DNA of 64,000 nt from Shewanella litorisediminis (GTDB taxonomy: Bacteria > Pseudomonadota > Gammaproteobacteria > Enterobacterales > Shewanellaceae): NCBI RefSeq assembly GCF_016834455.1, contig NZ_CP069213.1, positions 112,001 through 176,000 of the forward strand. Direction: 5' to 3'. The notes beneath the pieces are model-generated. The model had not been told where the DNA came from. It made no database searches and was given only the letters and a program-made list of their open reading frames with translations. Below, one piece after another: positions 54,896 through 64,000 of this stretch; the first letter of the stretch is position 1; the number at the start of each line of letters is the position of its first letter. The translations under genes were made by a program, and so were the position numbers.

Positions 54896-56437
54896 TCAGG
54901 CTTTTGGGCCGGCGTTCTTGATGGAGTCAGGTACCTGGTACTTGGCAAAGTTGGCCTGGAACTCTTCGGCCAGCTTCTGCGCGTATTCGGCGTACTTGGC
55001 CTTGTCGGCCCAGGTGTTAACCGGATTCAGCAGGGCTGTATCAACACCTGGAACGGCCACAGGCACTTCCAGATTCAGCTTCTCCAGGTGTACGGTTTCA
55101 ACACTGGCCAGTTCGCCGCTCACGATGGCATCAACGATGGCGCGGGTGGTTGGGATGTCGAAACGCTTGCCCACACCGTAAGGACCACCGGTCCAGCCGG
55201 TGTTCACCAGGTAAACCTGGCTGCCGAATTCTTCGATACGCTTCATCAGCAGTTCGGCGTAAACACCGGCTGGGCGTGGGAAGAATGGGGCACCGAAACA
55301 GGTTGAGAAAGTTGACTGGATAGCGGCGGTAGAGCCCATCTCAGTGGAACCTACCTTGGCGGTATAGCCAGACAGGAAGTGGTAAGCGGCCTGTTCCTTG
55401 GTCAGCTTGGACACAGGAGGCAGAACACCGGATACGTCACAGGTCAGGAACACCACGGCGCGTGGCTCGCCGCCACGGTTTTCTTCCTGGCGCTGGGCAA
55501 TGTGCTCCAGTGGGTAGGCGGCGCGGGTGTTTTCGGTCAGGCTGGAGTTTTTGTAGTCAGGTACGCGCTTGTCGTCCAGAACCACGTTTTCCAGCACGGT
55601 GCCGAAACGGATGGCATCCCAAATTACCGGCTCATTCTTCTGGCTCAGGTCGATACACTTGGCATAGCAGCCGCCTTCGATGTTGAATACGCTGCCTGGT
55701 GCCCAGCCGTGCTCGTCGTCACCGATAAGGAAACGCTTGGGATCGGCAGACAGGGTAGTCTTACCGGTACCGGACAGACCGAAGAACAGGGTGGTGTCGC
55801 CGTCTTTGCCTACGTTGGCAGAGCAGTGCATTGGCAGCACGCCCTTGGCAGGCAGCAGGAAGTTCTGCACGGAGAACATGGATTTCTTCATCTCACCGGC
55901 GTACTTGAGACCGGCGAGCAGCACTTTGCGCTCGGCAAAGTTGATGATAACTGTGGCTTCTGAGGCGGTGCCATCGCGCTCTGGCTCACACACGAAGCCG
56001 GGGGCGTTCATGATTTGCCAGGTGGGCTTGCCGGCCTGGTTGAAGTGCTCAGGGATAATAAACAGGTTGCGGGCAAACAGCTGATGCCACGCGTATTCGG
56101 TGGTCACTGTCACTGGCAGGTAGTGTTCTGGGTCGGCACCGACTTCCAGATCGGATACGAACACTTCTTTGTCGGCCAGGTAAGCGGCTACGCGATCCCA
56201 CAGGGCATTGAAGGCCTCTGGAGCGAAGGGCTTGTTGACGTTGCCCCATTCGATATCGGCTTCAGAACCGGCTTCTTTGACGATGAAGCGGTCATTGGGA
56301 GAACGGCCTGTACGGGCTCCGGTTTTGGCAACCAGGGCGCCATTGGCGGTTAATTCTCCTTCACCTCTTCTCAGCGCCAGTTCTACCAGCTCGGCCGTTG
56401 AGGGATTACGGTGTACGCGGTTAATTCCTTCCGCCAT
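54896..56437 (-). CDS. pckA: Phosphoenolpyruvate carboxykinase (ATP)
   Basis: 513 residues. PckA makes phosphoenolpyruvate from oxaloacetate and ATP in gluconeogenesis. Blocks visible are [19 protein letters not shown] near residue 40, the P-loop [14 protein letters not shown] with the kinase-2 region LIGDDEHGW, and FRTGRSP-type arginines. ATG 56437, with GGAGA nine bases upstream, gives the common Shewanella start ([17 protein letters not shown]); the longer frame from 56452 is unlikely. hslO and hslR lie upstream on the same strand, as in related genomes. Confidence 0.96.
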   Translation of the reverse strand: MAEGINRVHRNPSTAELVELALRRGEGELTANGALVAKTGARTGRSPNDRFIVKEAGSEADIEWGNVNKPFAPEAFNALWDRVAAYLADKEVFVSDLEVGADPEHYLPVTVTTEYAWHQLFARNLFIIPEHFNQAGKPTWQIMNAPGFVCEPERDGTASEATVIINFAERKVLLAGLKYAGEMKKSMFSVQNFLLPAKGVLPMHCSANVGKDGDTTLFFGLSGTGKTTLSADPKRFLIGDDEHGWAPGSVFNIEGGCYAKCIDLSQKNEPVIWDAIRFGTVLENVVLDDKRVPDYKNSSLTENTRAAYPLEHIAQRQEENRGGEPRAVVFLTCDVSGVLPPVSKLTKEQAAYHFLSGYTAKVGSTEMGSTAAIQSTFSTCFGAPFFPRPAGVYAELLMKRIEEFGSQVYLVNTGWTGGPYGVGKRFDIPTTRAIVDAIVSGELASVETVHLEKLNLEVPVAVPGVDTALLNPVNTWADKAKYAEYAQKLAEEFQANFAKYQVPDSIKNAGPKA

Positions 56438-56587
56438 AGGTAAGGTCTCCAAATATCAAGAGGTTTTGTTTTATGGGTACCGATCTGTGTTGCCGGTTTG
56501 TGGTACGCCCTGATTTATCGGGTCGAGCGCCCGCGGCGATTGTAACTTAAGCGGCCTTGAATGTGTGAGCCGGATCTGAAAAAACGT

Positions 56588-56618
56588 CAAAAAAAACGGA
56601 CGCCCCCGGGCGTCCGTT
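56588..56618 (-). terminator. Terminator of hslR-hslO
   Basis: AACGGACGCCC and GGGCGTCCGTT form an 11-base stem with a two-base loop region, followed by seven Ts on the minus strand. It separates the heat-shock operon from pckA. Confidence 0.9.
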
Positions 56619-56636
56619 ATCAGTCGGTGATCTGGC

Positions 56637-57506
56637 TCACTGTTTGGTGGCCTGGTCATCTGAGAGGGGCACATTGGCATAGAGGGCTTCTATGTCGATG
56701 GCATCAAATCGGTAGAAGGTATTACAGTACTCACAGCCCAATTCCACCTGACCTTGCTCCGCCAGTAAAGACAGGATTTCTTCCTTGTCTATGCTGCGGA
56801 TGGCACTGGCGCTGCGCTCCCGGGAACAGGTGCACTTAAAGCTGACGTTGATGGGGTCAAACAGACGTACCTGCTCTTCGTGGTAGAGACGATGCAGCAC
56901 TTCTTCTGAGGGCAGCTCCAGCAACTCTTCCTGCTTAATGGTGGCAGTGAGGGTGGTCAGATGCTCGTACTCGGCGTTGTGATCGCCTTCGCTTGGCAAC
57001 ACCTGCAGGAAGATACCGGCGGCGCGCTCGCCATCGGCGAACAGCCAAATGCCCGTGGGCAGCTGCTCGGATTGCAGGAAGTACTCCTGAATGCATTCGG
57101 CCAGGGTGGGTTTGTCCAGTGCGACCACGCCCTGATAACGCTCGCCGTCATCCGGTGTCAGGGTGATAACGATATAGCCGTCACCAAACAGGTCGTTCAG
57201 GCTGGCATCATCGGCCAGAGTGCCTTCCCAACGCGCAACGCCACGCAGTTGCTGGTGGTTATTGCCATTGATCACGGCCAGTGACACAGGACCATTACCC
57301 TGTACCTGTACGGCGATGTCGCCGCTGAACTTGAGGGTGGCGGTGAGCAGTGAGGTCGCGGCCATCAGCTCGCCGAGGAAGCGGCGCAGTACGGCAGGAT
57401 ACTCATGGGCGTTCACCACGGATTGGTAAGTATCGGCCAGTTGTACCAGTTCGCCGCGCACGTCGGCATTTTCAAACAAATAGCGGTATAAAGTGTCTTT
57501 GTTCAT
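56637..57506 (-). CDS. hslO: Redox-regulated chaperone Hsp33
   Basis: 289 residues. Hsp33 becomes a holdase when oxidised. The N-terminal domain starts [20 protein letters not shown], the usual beginning, so ATG 57506 is preferred to 57521. The C-terminal redox switch has the zinc cysteines CTCSRE and CEYC about 28 residues apart, all four present. Further blocks are [13 protein letters not shown] and the [17 protein letters not shown] linker. It starts shortly after hslR on the same strand. Confidence 0.95.
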   Translation of the reverse strand: MNKDTLYRYLFENADVRGELVQLADTYQSVVNAHEYPAVLRRFLGELMAATSLLTATLKFSGDIAVQVQGNGPVSLAVINGNNHQQLRGVARWEGTLADDASLNDLFGDGYIVITLTPDDGERYQGVVALDKPTLAECIQEYFLQSEQLPTGIWLFADGERAAGIFLQVLPSEGDHNAEYEHLTTLTATIKQEELLELPSEEVLHRLYHEEQVRLFDPINVSFKCTCSRERSASAIRSIDKEEILSLLAEQGQVELGCEYCNTFYRFDAIDIEALYANVPLSDDQATKQ

Positions 57507-57536
57507 CACGTTAATCTTCATGCGCCAGGCGCTGGG

Positions 57537-57941
57537 TTAATAATCGCCGGACTTGGCCCTGAGCAGCTCACGGCGCTGCTTCTTGTCGGGTTTGGTGTCC
57601 GGTGACGGATTGTTCAATATATTCAGGCGTCGTGCCTCGGCATTGGCGGTACGTTTCTGTATGCTCTGTGCCGTTTCTTCATACAGGCTTTGCGCCAGAG
57701 TGGCATTTTGTCGCTGTTCCGACAATTCTTTAATGACCACCTCTTTTTCGTCATATCCCTGACGTATTTTGAGCACAGCGCCAACTTCCGCATTCTTGCT
57801 GGATTTGGTGCGGGCCCCGTTGTAATGTACTTTACCGCCGTTAATCATTTCCTTGGCCAGAGCTCGGGTCTTGTAAAAACGAGCGGCCCAGAGCCATTTA
57901 TCGAGGCGGACGGATTGTGGTATTTGATTCCCGGATTCCAT
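57537..57941 (-). CDS. hslR: Ribosome-associated heat shock protein Hsp15
   Basis: 134 residues with an S4 RNA-binding domain at the N-terminus: VRLDKWLWAARFYKTRALA (about 11-29) and GGKVHYNGARTKSS. The C-terminus is long and basic (PDKKQRRELLRAKSGDY). Hsp15 binds 50S subunits carrying a blocked nascent chain with tRNA. A GTGGAGC ribosome site precedes the ATG. It is the upstream partner of hslO, 30 bases apart, as in E. coli. Confidence 0.95.
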   Translation of the reverse strand: MESGNQIPQSVRLDKWLWAARFYKTRALAKEMINGGKVHYNGARTKSSKNAEVGAVLKIRQGYDEKEVVIKELSEQRQNATLAQSLYEETAQSIQKRTANAEARRLNILNNPSPDTKPDKKQRRELLRAKSGDY

Positions 57942-58211
57942 GAATGCTCCACATTTGCAATTATTTGCTACATATAGATAGTGGCCGGATCACGTTGTGC
58001 AGGTTCATACGCTTGATCCATACACAGAAATGCCATTTTAGCGGCCTGCCTCACACCCTTTTTGGGCGCGCAAAGTTAGCATAAATGGCGAAAAATCGCC
58101 ACAGCCTGCGCTGTTATGGGGTTGTTGCCATCCAGTGGCTGAGTTAGCATGTTGCAGGTTTTCCTAAATTATTCTAATCAGAACAGAGACCTGTTAGAGG
58201 GTCCGTAAATT

Positions 58212-59135
58212 ATGGATTTATTGGATAAAGTTATCGCCCGGGCAGGACGCATCCCGCACAAGCCACTGAGTCGGCTGGTCTTTTGGCTGGCCTTTGCGGC
58301 TTGTTGCTATTTGGCAGCTCAAATCAGCTGGCGCTTGATACCTGCCCAGTCTGAGTCGGCGGCCTGGCGTCCCAATCCCCCTTCCTCCAGTACCAACGGT
58401 AGCGGCGGCGTCGATGTCGATGGGCTTAAGTCTCTGTCTCTATTCGGTAAAGCCGATACCAGCAAGCCCAAAGAGCAGCCGGTACAAGATGTCATAACCG
58501 ATGCACCCAAAACCTCGTTGTCGATTGTGCTGACCGGTATTGTGGCTTCCTCCGCCGAACAAAAAGGCCTGGCCATCATCGAGTCCGGCGGCAGTCAGGA
58601 AACCTACGAGCTGGGTGAAAAAATCAAGGGCACTTCCGCTTCGCTCAAGGAAGTGTATGCAGATCGGGTGATTATCACCAATGCGGGACGCTACGAAACC
58701 CTGATGCTGGACGGTGTGCCTTACACCAGCGGTGCCAGTGCTCCCGCGATGAATACGAGTCGTCAGCGTGGCTTTGAAGATGAGGTTCGCCGCATCGACA
58801 AGCGCGGAGACGAAGACGTGGCGGCAGAACTCTCTTCTTCGCGGGATGAACTTCTCGCCGACCCAAGCAAGTTAACAGATTACATTTCGATTTCTCCGGT
58901 CACCCAGGGCGAAGAGCTGGTGGGTTACCGATTGCAGCCCGGTAAAGATCCCGGACTCTTTTCCCAGGCAGGTCTCAAACCGGGAGATCTGGCCAAATCC
59001 ATTAACGGCTATGATTTGACTGTCAGCACCCAGGCTCTGGAGCTGATGGGACAGCTGACTGAACTGACCGAAATCTCTGTCATGGTAGAGCGGGAAGGTC
59101 AGCTGATTGAAATCATGTTCAGTTTGCCGCAATAA
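58212..59135 (+). CDS. gspC: Type II secretion system protein GspC
   Basis: 307 residues. GspC links the inner-membrane platform to the secretin. A cytoplasmic N-terminus is followed by one membrane segment (about 22-40: RLVFWLAFAACCYLAAQI), a proline/serine-rich linker, the HR domain (about 95-165: LSIVLTGIVASSAEQKGLA) and a C-terminal PDZ domain (VGYRLQPGKDPGLFSQAGLKPGDL). It starts the gsp operon; its ribosome site GAGGG precedes the ATG. The 270-base region upstream holds the divergent hslR promoter. Confidence 0.95.
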   Translation: MDLLDKVIARAGRIPHKPLSRLVFWLAFAACCYLAAQISWRLIPAQSESAAWRPNPPSSSTNGSGGVDVDGLKSLSLFGKADTSKPKEQPVQDVITDAPKTSLSIVLTGIVASSAEQKGLAIIESGGSQETYELGEKIKGTSASLKEVYADRVIITNAGRYETLMLDGVPYTSGASAPAMNTSRQRGFEDEVRRIDKRGDEDVAAELSSSRDELLADPSKLTDYISISPVTQGEELVGYRLQPGKDPGLFSQAGLKPGDLAKSINGYDLTVSTQALELMGQLTELTEISVMVEREGQLIEIMFSLPQ

Positions 59136-59161
59136 GCGAAGTTTTAGGGGACAATAATTAG

Positions 59162-61270
59162 ATGAACAATCAAGGATTCCGACGCAAACTGATCGCCAGC
59201 CTGGTGGCTGGTACAGTGCTCCTTTCGCCTGCGATTGCCTGGTCTGCCAACGAACAGCTGGCACCCAGTTTCAAAAATGCCGAGATTCAGGAATTTATTA
59301 ATACTGTTGGCAAGCGACTGAACAAAACCATCATTGTCGATCCGACCATCCGCGGCAAAATCAACGTCAGAAGTTACGATAACCTCACCGAAGATCAGTA
59401 CTTCCAGTTCTTTCTGAACGTGCTGCAGGTGTATGGCTACGCCGTGGTGGAAATGGAAAATGGCGTACTCAAGGTCATCAAGGACAAGGATGCCAAAACG
59501 TCCAATATCCGTGTGGCCGACGACAACGCGCCGGGTCTGGGTGATGAGCTGGTCACCCGCATCGTGCCCCTGTACAACTCTGAGGCCAAACAGCTGGCGC
59601 CGCTTTTGCGTCAGCTTAACGACAACGCCGGCGGCGGTAACGTGGTTAACTACGATCCCTCCAACGTGTTGATGCTCACTGGCCGTGCTGCCGTGGTGAA
59701 CAAGCTGGTGGAAATCGTTAAACGTGTGGATAAGCAGGGTGATACCGAAGTCCTGGTGGTGCCTTTGCAGCACGCTTCCGCCTCTGAAATGGTGCGGATT
59801 ATCGATACGCTTTACCGCGCTTCTGCCAACCAGGCACAGCTGCCCGGTCAGGCGCCCAAGGTGGTGGCCGACGAGCGGATTAACGCTGTAGTCATCAGCG
59901 GCGATGAAAAGAGTCGCCAGCGCGTAGTGGAATTAGTCAAGCGTCTCGATGCCGAGCAGGCCAGCACAGGCAACACCAAGGTACGCTACCTGCGTTATGC
60001 CAAGGCAGAGGACCTGGTCGAAGTGCTCACCGGCTTTGCCCAGAAACTGGAAGAGAGCAAAGAAAGTACGGCTCAGCAAGGCCCCGGCAAGCGTCGCAGC
60101 CACATCAACATCATGGCGCACACAGACACCAATGCTCTGGTGATAAGCGCCGAACCCGATCAGATGCGCACCCTCGAGAGCGTAATCAATCAGCTGGATA
60201 TCCGTCGTGCCCAAGTGCTGGTTGAAGCCATCATCGTGGAAGTGGCAGAAGGTGACGATGTGGGCTTCGGGGTGCAGTGGGCTACCGAATCCGGTGGTGG
60301 AACCCAGTTCAACAACCTCGGCCCCACCATAGGTGAGATTGGCGCGGGTATCTGGCAGGCCCGTGGTGAAGAAGCCTCTGAAGTGACCACCATCGACGGT
60401 AACGGTAACCCAATCGTTTCCAAAAACCCTGAAAAACGCGGTGACATCACACTGCTGGCTCAGGCGCTGGGTAAAGTTAACGGCATGGCATGGGGTGTGG
60501 CCATGGGCGACTTTGGTGCTCTGATTCAGGCCGTGTCCTCCGACACCAACTCCAACGTGCTGGCAACGCCGTCCATCACCACCCTGGATAACCAGGAAGC
60601 GGCATTTATTGTGGGTGATGAAGTCCCCATTCTTACCGGTTCGCAAAACTCCAGTAACGGTAACTCCAACCCCTTCCAGACCGTAGAACGTAAAGAAGTG
60701 GGTGTGAAGCTGAAAGTGACCCCACAAATCAACGAAGGCAACGCGGTAAAGCTTGCCATCGAACAGGAAGTCTCGGGTATTAACGGCAAGACGGGTGTGG
60801 ACGTGACCTTCGCCACCCGCCGTTTAACCACCACCGTCATGGCCGACTCGGGCCAAATCGTGGTGCTGGGCGGTTTGATCAACGAAGAAGTGCAGGAGAG
60901 CGTGCAGAAGGTGCCTATCCTGGGCGACATTCCGCTGCTTGGTCATCTGTTCAAGTCGTCTTCCAGTGGCAAGAAAAAGAAAAACCTGATGGTGTTTATC
61001 AAGCCCACCATTATTCGTGATGGCATTACCATGGAAGGCATCGCCGGGCGTAAGTACAACTATTTCCGTGCCCTGCAGCTTGAGCAACAGGAACGTGGCG
61101 TTAATCTGATGCCAAATACCGATGTGCCCGTGCTTGAAGAGTGGGACCAGTCGCAGCATCTGCCACCGGAAGTGAACGATATCCTTGAACGCTACAAAGA
61201 AGGCAAGGGGTTGGACACTGACATGCGTGAAAAGGACGCCGCACTGAATTACATCAACGAGAACAAGTAA
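59162..61270 (+). CDS. gspD: Type II secretion system secretin GspD
   Basis: 702 residues. GspD forms the outer-membrane channel. A signal peptide ends near AWSANEQL. N0 (about 30-105: [17 protein letters not shown]), N1-N3 repeats and the secretin domain follow; [20 protein letters not shown] and [14 protein letters not shown] with the final [10 protein letters not shown] are the usual closing blocks. The C-terminal S domain is present but no lipoprotein pilotin gene is in view. It follows gspC by 26 bases. Confidence 0.96.
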   Translation: MNNQGFRRKLIASLVAGTVLLSPAIAWSANEQLAPSFKNAEIQEFINTVGKRLNKTIIVDPTIRGKINVRSYDNLTEDQYFQFFLNVLQVYGYAVVEMENGVLKVIKDKDAKTSNIRVADDNAPGLGDELVTRIVPLYNSEAKQLAPLLRQLNDNAGGGNVVNYDPSNVLMLTGRAAVVNKLVEIVKRVDKQGDTEVLVVPLQHASASEMVRIIDTLYRASANQAQLPGQAPKVVADERINAVVISGDEKSRQRVVELVKRLDAEQASTGNTKVRYLRYAKAEDLVEVLTGFAQKLEESKESTAQQGPGKRRSHINIMAHTDTNALVISAEPDQMRTLESVINQLDIRRAQVLVEAIIVEVAEGDDVGFGVQWATESGGGTQFNNLGPTIGEIGAGIWQARGEEASEVTTIDGNGNPIVSKNPEKRGDITLLAQALGKVNGMAWGVAMGDFGALIQAVSSDTNSNVLATPSITTLDNQEAAFIVGDEVPILTGSQNSSNGNSNPFQTVERKEVGVKLKVTPQINEGNAVKLAIEQEVSGINGKTGVDVTFATRRLTTTVMADSGQIVVLGGLINEEVQESVQKVPILGDIPLLGHLFKSSSSGKKKKNLMVFIKPTIIRDGITMEGIAGRKYNYFRALQLEQQERGVNLMPNTDVPVLEEWDQSQHLPPEVNDILERYKEGKGLDTDMREKDAALNYINENK

Positions 61271-61281
61271 CGGGCGTGCCT

Positions 61282-62844
61282 ATGAGTGACATCAATCAGG
61301 GCGAAGTGCTGGAACGCCTGTCCGATGAGCTTGGCGTAGAGGCCGAGACCCAGGTAGACGAGGCGTTTCGCTCCAACAGCCGCGAGCGACTGCCCTTTGC
61401 CTTTGCCCACCGTTTTGGTTTGGTGCTCGCCAAAGACGAGCAGGGTGTGCTGGGGCTGTATTACACCGACAAAACACCGCTGGCTGCCTTACTGGAAGTG
61501 CGCCGCTACGCCGGTGAAACCGTGCCATTGCAGCGTCTTGACGCTGGCGCCTTCGAGGCCAAATTGACCCAGGCCTATCAGGCCAATTCTTCCGAGGCCC
61601 AGCAGCTGATGGAAGACATTGGCAATGAGATGGACCTCTTCACCCTGGCCGAAGAGCTGCCTCAGACCGAGGATCTGCTGGAGGGTGACGATGATGCGCC
61701 CATTATCCGGCTTATCAACGCGCTTTTGTCGGAAGCCATCAAAGAAGAGGCCTCGGATATCCATATCGAGACCTACGAGAAGCAGCTGGTGGTGCGTTTC
61801 CGGGTGGATGGCGTGCTCAAAGAAGTGCTTAAGCCCAACCGCAAACTCTCGTCACTGCTGGTCAGCCGTATCAAGGTAATGGCCCGTTTGGACATCGCCG
61901 AAAAGCGCGTCCCCCAGGATGGCCGTATTTCGTTGCGTATCGGCGGCCGTGCCGTGGATGTGCGGGTGTCGACCATGCCGTCTAGCCATGGTGAGCGCGT
62001 GGTGTTGCGTTTGCTTGACAAGAATGCCGGTAATCTGGATTTGGCCCAGCTTGGGATGACAGAAGCCATTCGCGAGCAATTCGACGAGCTTATCCGCAAG
62101 CCCCACGGTATCTTGCTGGTAACCGGGCCCACGGGTTCGGGTAAGAGTACCACCCTCTATGCGGGCCTCACCGAAATCAACTCCCGTGACACCAACATCC
62201 TCACGGTGGAAGACCCCATCGAATACGAGCTCGAAGGCATAGGTCAGACCCAGGTGAATACCAAGGTGGACATGACCTTTGCCCGCGGCCTGCGTGCCAT
62301 TTTGCGTCAGGACCCTGACGTAGTGATGATTGGTGAAATCCGTGACCTGGAAACCGCCCAGATTGCGGTGCAGGCGTCCCTTACGGGCCACCTGGTGATT
62401 TCGACTCTGCACACCAACACCGCATCCGGTGCCATTACACGTCTGCAGGACATGGGGGTTGAACCTTTCCTGGTGTCGTCCAGTTTGCTCGGTGTATTGG
62501 CTCAGCGACTGGTGCGGACCCTGTGCCCAAGCTGTAAGGCGCCCCATGTGCCCGATGAGCGTGAACGTGAACTTCTCGGTATTGGCGGCGGTGATGCGGT
62601 TATCTACCGCGCCACCGGCTGTAAGGCCTGTGGCCACAATGGTTATCGCGGTCGTACCGGCATCCACGAGCTGCTGCTGGTGGATGACACTGTGCGTGAA
62701 CTTATCCACGGCGGCAGGGGCGAGCTGGCGATTGAGAAGTATATTCGTCAATCGGTTCCCAGTATTCGCCACGATGGTATGCAAAAGGTCCTGGCGGGCA
62801 TTACCACCCTCGAAGAAGTACTGCGGGTGACCCGCGAGGAGTAA
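61282..62844 (+). CDS. gspE: Type II secretion system ATPase GspE
   Basis: 520 residues. GspE powers pseudopilus assembly. The N-terminal N1E/N2E part ends near residue 130; Walker A is [14 protein letters not shown], the Asp box and Walker B read [11 protein letters not shown] and [12 protein letters not shown], and the His box is [11 protein letters not shown]. The zinc module has four cysteines in CPSCKAP and [11 protein letters not shown] 61282 is preferred to the GTG at 61276. It begins 11 bases after gspD. Confidence 0.96.
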   Translation: MSDINQGEVLERLSDELGVEAETQVDEAFRSNSRERLPFAFAHRFGLVLAKDEQGVLGLYYTDKTPLAALLEVRRYAGETVPLQRLDAGAFEAKLTQAYQANSSEAQQLMEDIGNEMDLFTLAEELPQTEDLLEGDDDAPIIRLINALLSEAIKEEASDIHIETYEKQLVVRFRVDGVLKEVLKPNRKLSSLLVSRIKVMARLDIAEKRVPQDGRISLRIGGRAVDVRVSTMPSSHGERVVLRLLDKNAGNLDLAQLGMTEAIREQFDELIRKPHGILLVTGPTGSGKSTTLYAGLTEINSRDTNILTVEDPIEYELEGIGQTQVNTKVDMTFARGLRAILRQDPDVVMIGEIRDLETAQIAVQASLTGHLVISTLHTNTASGAITRLQDMGVEPFLVSSSLLGVLAQRLVRTLCPSCKAPHVPDERERELLGIGGGDAVIYRATGCKACGHNGYRGRTGIHELLLVDDTVRELIHGGRGELAIEKYIRQSVPSIRHDGMQKVLAGITTLEEVLRVTREE

Positions 62845-62847
62845 GGC

Positions 62848-64000
62848 ATGCCGGCTTTTGAATACAAGGCGCTCGATGGCAAGGGCAAACAGCAAAAAGG
62901 CGTAATCGAGGCCGACAGTGCCCGCCATGCCCGCAGTCAGCTACGCGACATGCGCCTGATGCCGCTGGAAATCGAGCCCGTTGTCGAAAAGGAAACCAAG
63001 GCCAAGTCCGTCGGCTTCAGTCCCTTCAAGCGTGGGATAAGTGTGGCGGAGCTGGCGCTGATCACCCGTCAGATTGCCACCCTGGTGGCGTCTGGCCTGC
63101 CGGTTGAAGAAGCGCTTAAGGCCGTGGGGCAACAGTGTGAAAAGGACCGTCTCGCCTCCATGGTGATGGCGGTGCGCTCACGAGTGGTTGAGGGTTACTC
63201 CCTCGCCGATTCCATGGCCGAATTCCCTCATATCTTCGATGATTTGTATCGCTCCATGGTGGCCTCGGGTGAAAAGTCCGGTCATCTGGAGGTGGTGCTC
63301 AATCGTCTGGCCGATTACACCGAGCGGCGTCAGCAGCTCAAATCCAAACTCACTCAGGCCATGATTTACCCCGTGATGCTGACCCTGGTCGCCATTGGCG
63401 TGGTTGCCGTGTTGCTCGCCGCTGTGGTGCCCAAGGTGGTATCCCAGTTTGAACATCTGGGCCAGGAATTGCCTGCGACCACCCAGGCCCTGATGGCTTC
63501 GTCTGCCTTTGTGCAGGACTACGGTCTGCTGATTTTGCTCTTGGTGGTGGTGGCCTTTGTGGTATTTCAGCGGTTGCTTGCCAACGATAACTTCAAGATG
63601 AAATACCATCAGTTTTTGCTGCGTCTGCCGGTCGTTGGCCGGGTCAGTCGCAGTATCAACACCGCCCGTTTCGCCCGCACCCTGAGTATTCTCAGCGCCA
63701 GTGCAGTGCCGCTGCTGGATGGGATGCGTATCGCCGGTGAAGTGATGCAGAACTTAAGGGTGCGCGAAGCGGTCGAAGAAGCAACGGCCAGAGTGCGCGA
63801 AGGAACCAGCCTGGGAGCGGCATTGACCAATACCAAGTTGTTTCCGCCCATGATGCTGTACATGATTGCTTCGGGTGAGAAGAGTGGTCAGCTGGAGAAC
63901 ATGCTCGAGCGGGCTGCGGATAACCAGGACAGGGAATTTGAGGCCAACGTGAACCTGGCGCTGGGGGTGTTTCAGCCGGCACTGGTGATCAGCATGGCTG
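62848..64000 (+). CDS. gspF: Type II secretion system inner-membrane protein GspF (incomplete)
   Basis: 384 codons to the window edge, so roughly the last 20 residues are missing. It begins MPAFEYKALDGKGKQQKGVI, three bases after gspE. The two T2SSF repeats are visible (LALITRQIATLVASGLPVEEAL and FARTLSILSASAVPLLDGM, with the second ending at ASGEKSGQLENMLERAA), plus three hydrophobic segments. GspF anchors the platform and contacts GspE. Confidence 0.95.
   Translation, partial: MPAFEYKALDGKGKQQKGVIEADSARHARSQLRDMRLMPLEIEPVVEKETKAKSVGFSPFKRGISVAELALITRQIATLVASGLPVEEALKAVGQQCEKDRLASMVMAVRSRVVEGYSLADSMAEFPHIFDDLYRSMVASGEKSGHLEVVLNRLADYTERRQQLKSKLTQAMIYPVMLTLVAIGVVAVLLAAVVPKVVSQFEHLGQELPATTQALMASSAFVQDYGLLILLLVVVAFVVFQRLLANDNFKMKYHQFLLRLPVVGRVSRSINTARFARTLSILSASAVPLLDGMRIAGEVMQNLRVREAVEEATARVREGTSLGAALTNTKLFPPMMLYMIASGEKSGQLENMLERAADNQDREFEANVNLALGVFQPALVISMA

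Overview
The window reads as chromosomal DNA of a Shewanella-like gammaproteobacterium. Support comes from an E. coli-type gene repertoire (coaD, mutM, menF, ftnA, ribB with an FMN riboswitch, hslR-hslO-pckA, gspCDEF), a RyhB sRNA core identical to the enterobacterial one, many signalling proteins, and a rather high GC content. Species assignment is an inference. I see no rRNA, tRNA, insertion sequence, prophage or CRISPR array.

Layout. 1-4742: glycosyltransferases of a lipopolysaccharide-core or capsule locus, followed by coaD and an outer-membrane Wzi-type protein (to 6734). 6806-9155: a DMT transporter, mutM and a small membrane protein. 9217-14807: one tightly packed minus-strand run, tupA-tupB-tupC-mobA-(mobB-moeA fusion)-moaA, which takes up tungstate and builds the molybdopterin cofactor. 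Diverging from it at 15083-18594 is a sigma54-type response regulator with its Cache-domain histidine kinase; the shared intergenic region carries a good -24/-12 promoter facing tupA and inverted repeats. 18607-19331: two tandem RyhB sRNA genes, each with a Fur box. 19363-25068: GNAT, yhhQ, a solo binding protein, menF and an HD-GYP protein. 25090-27101: a second moeA with moeB, preceded by a CRP-like site inside a long palindrome. 27237-31384: RND efflux pump, divergent from ferritin.

32165-35374: a NIT-HAMP-PAS-GGDEF-EAL protein. 35759-36811: ribB with its FMN riboswitch. 36966-41297: four overlapping genes (lipoprotein oligopeptidase B, GIY-YIG protein, OmpR-type regulator, kinase). 41350-43053: PAP2 phosphatase and a methyltransferase. 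43276-44860: an AT-rich patch with three small exported proteins, followed by a truncated histidine kinase remnant. 45533-53043: a large exported GH31 enzyme, a metallo-beta-lactamase-fold enzyme with a divergent LysR regulator, and an exported M14 peptidase. 53273-54664: orphan exbD and two small proteins. 54896-57941: pckA, hslO, hslR. 58212-64000: the start of the type II secretion operon (gspC, D, E and an incomplete gspF).

How parts may work together (inference): the two-component system at 15-18 kb probably drives the tungstate/cofactor operon through sigma54. The presence of two MoeA proteins suggests separate handling of W and Mo. RyhB1/RyhB2 and ferritin form an iron-sparing/iron-storage theme. 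The exported hydrolases are natural clients of, or companions to, the type II secretion system.
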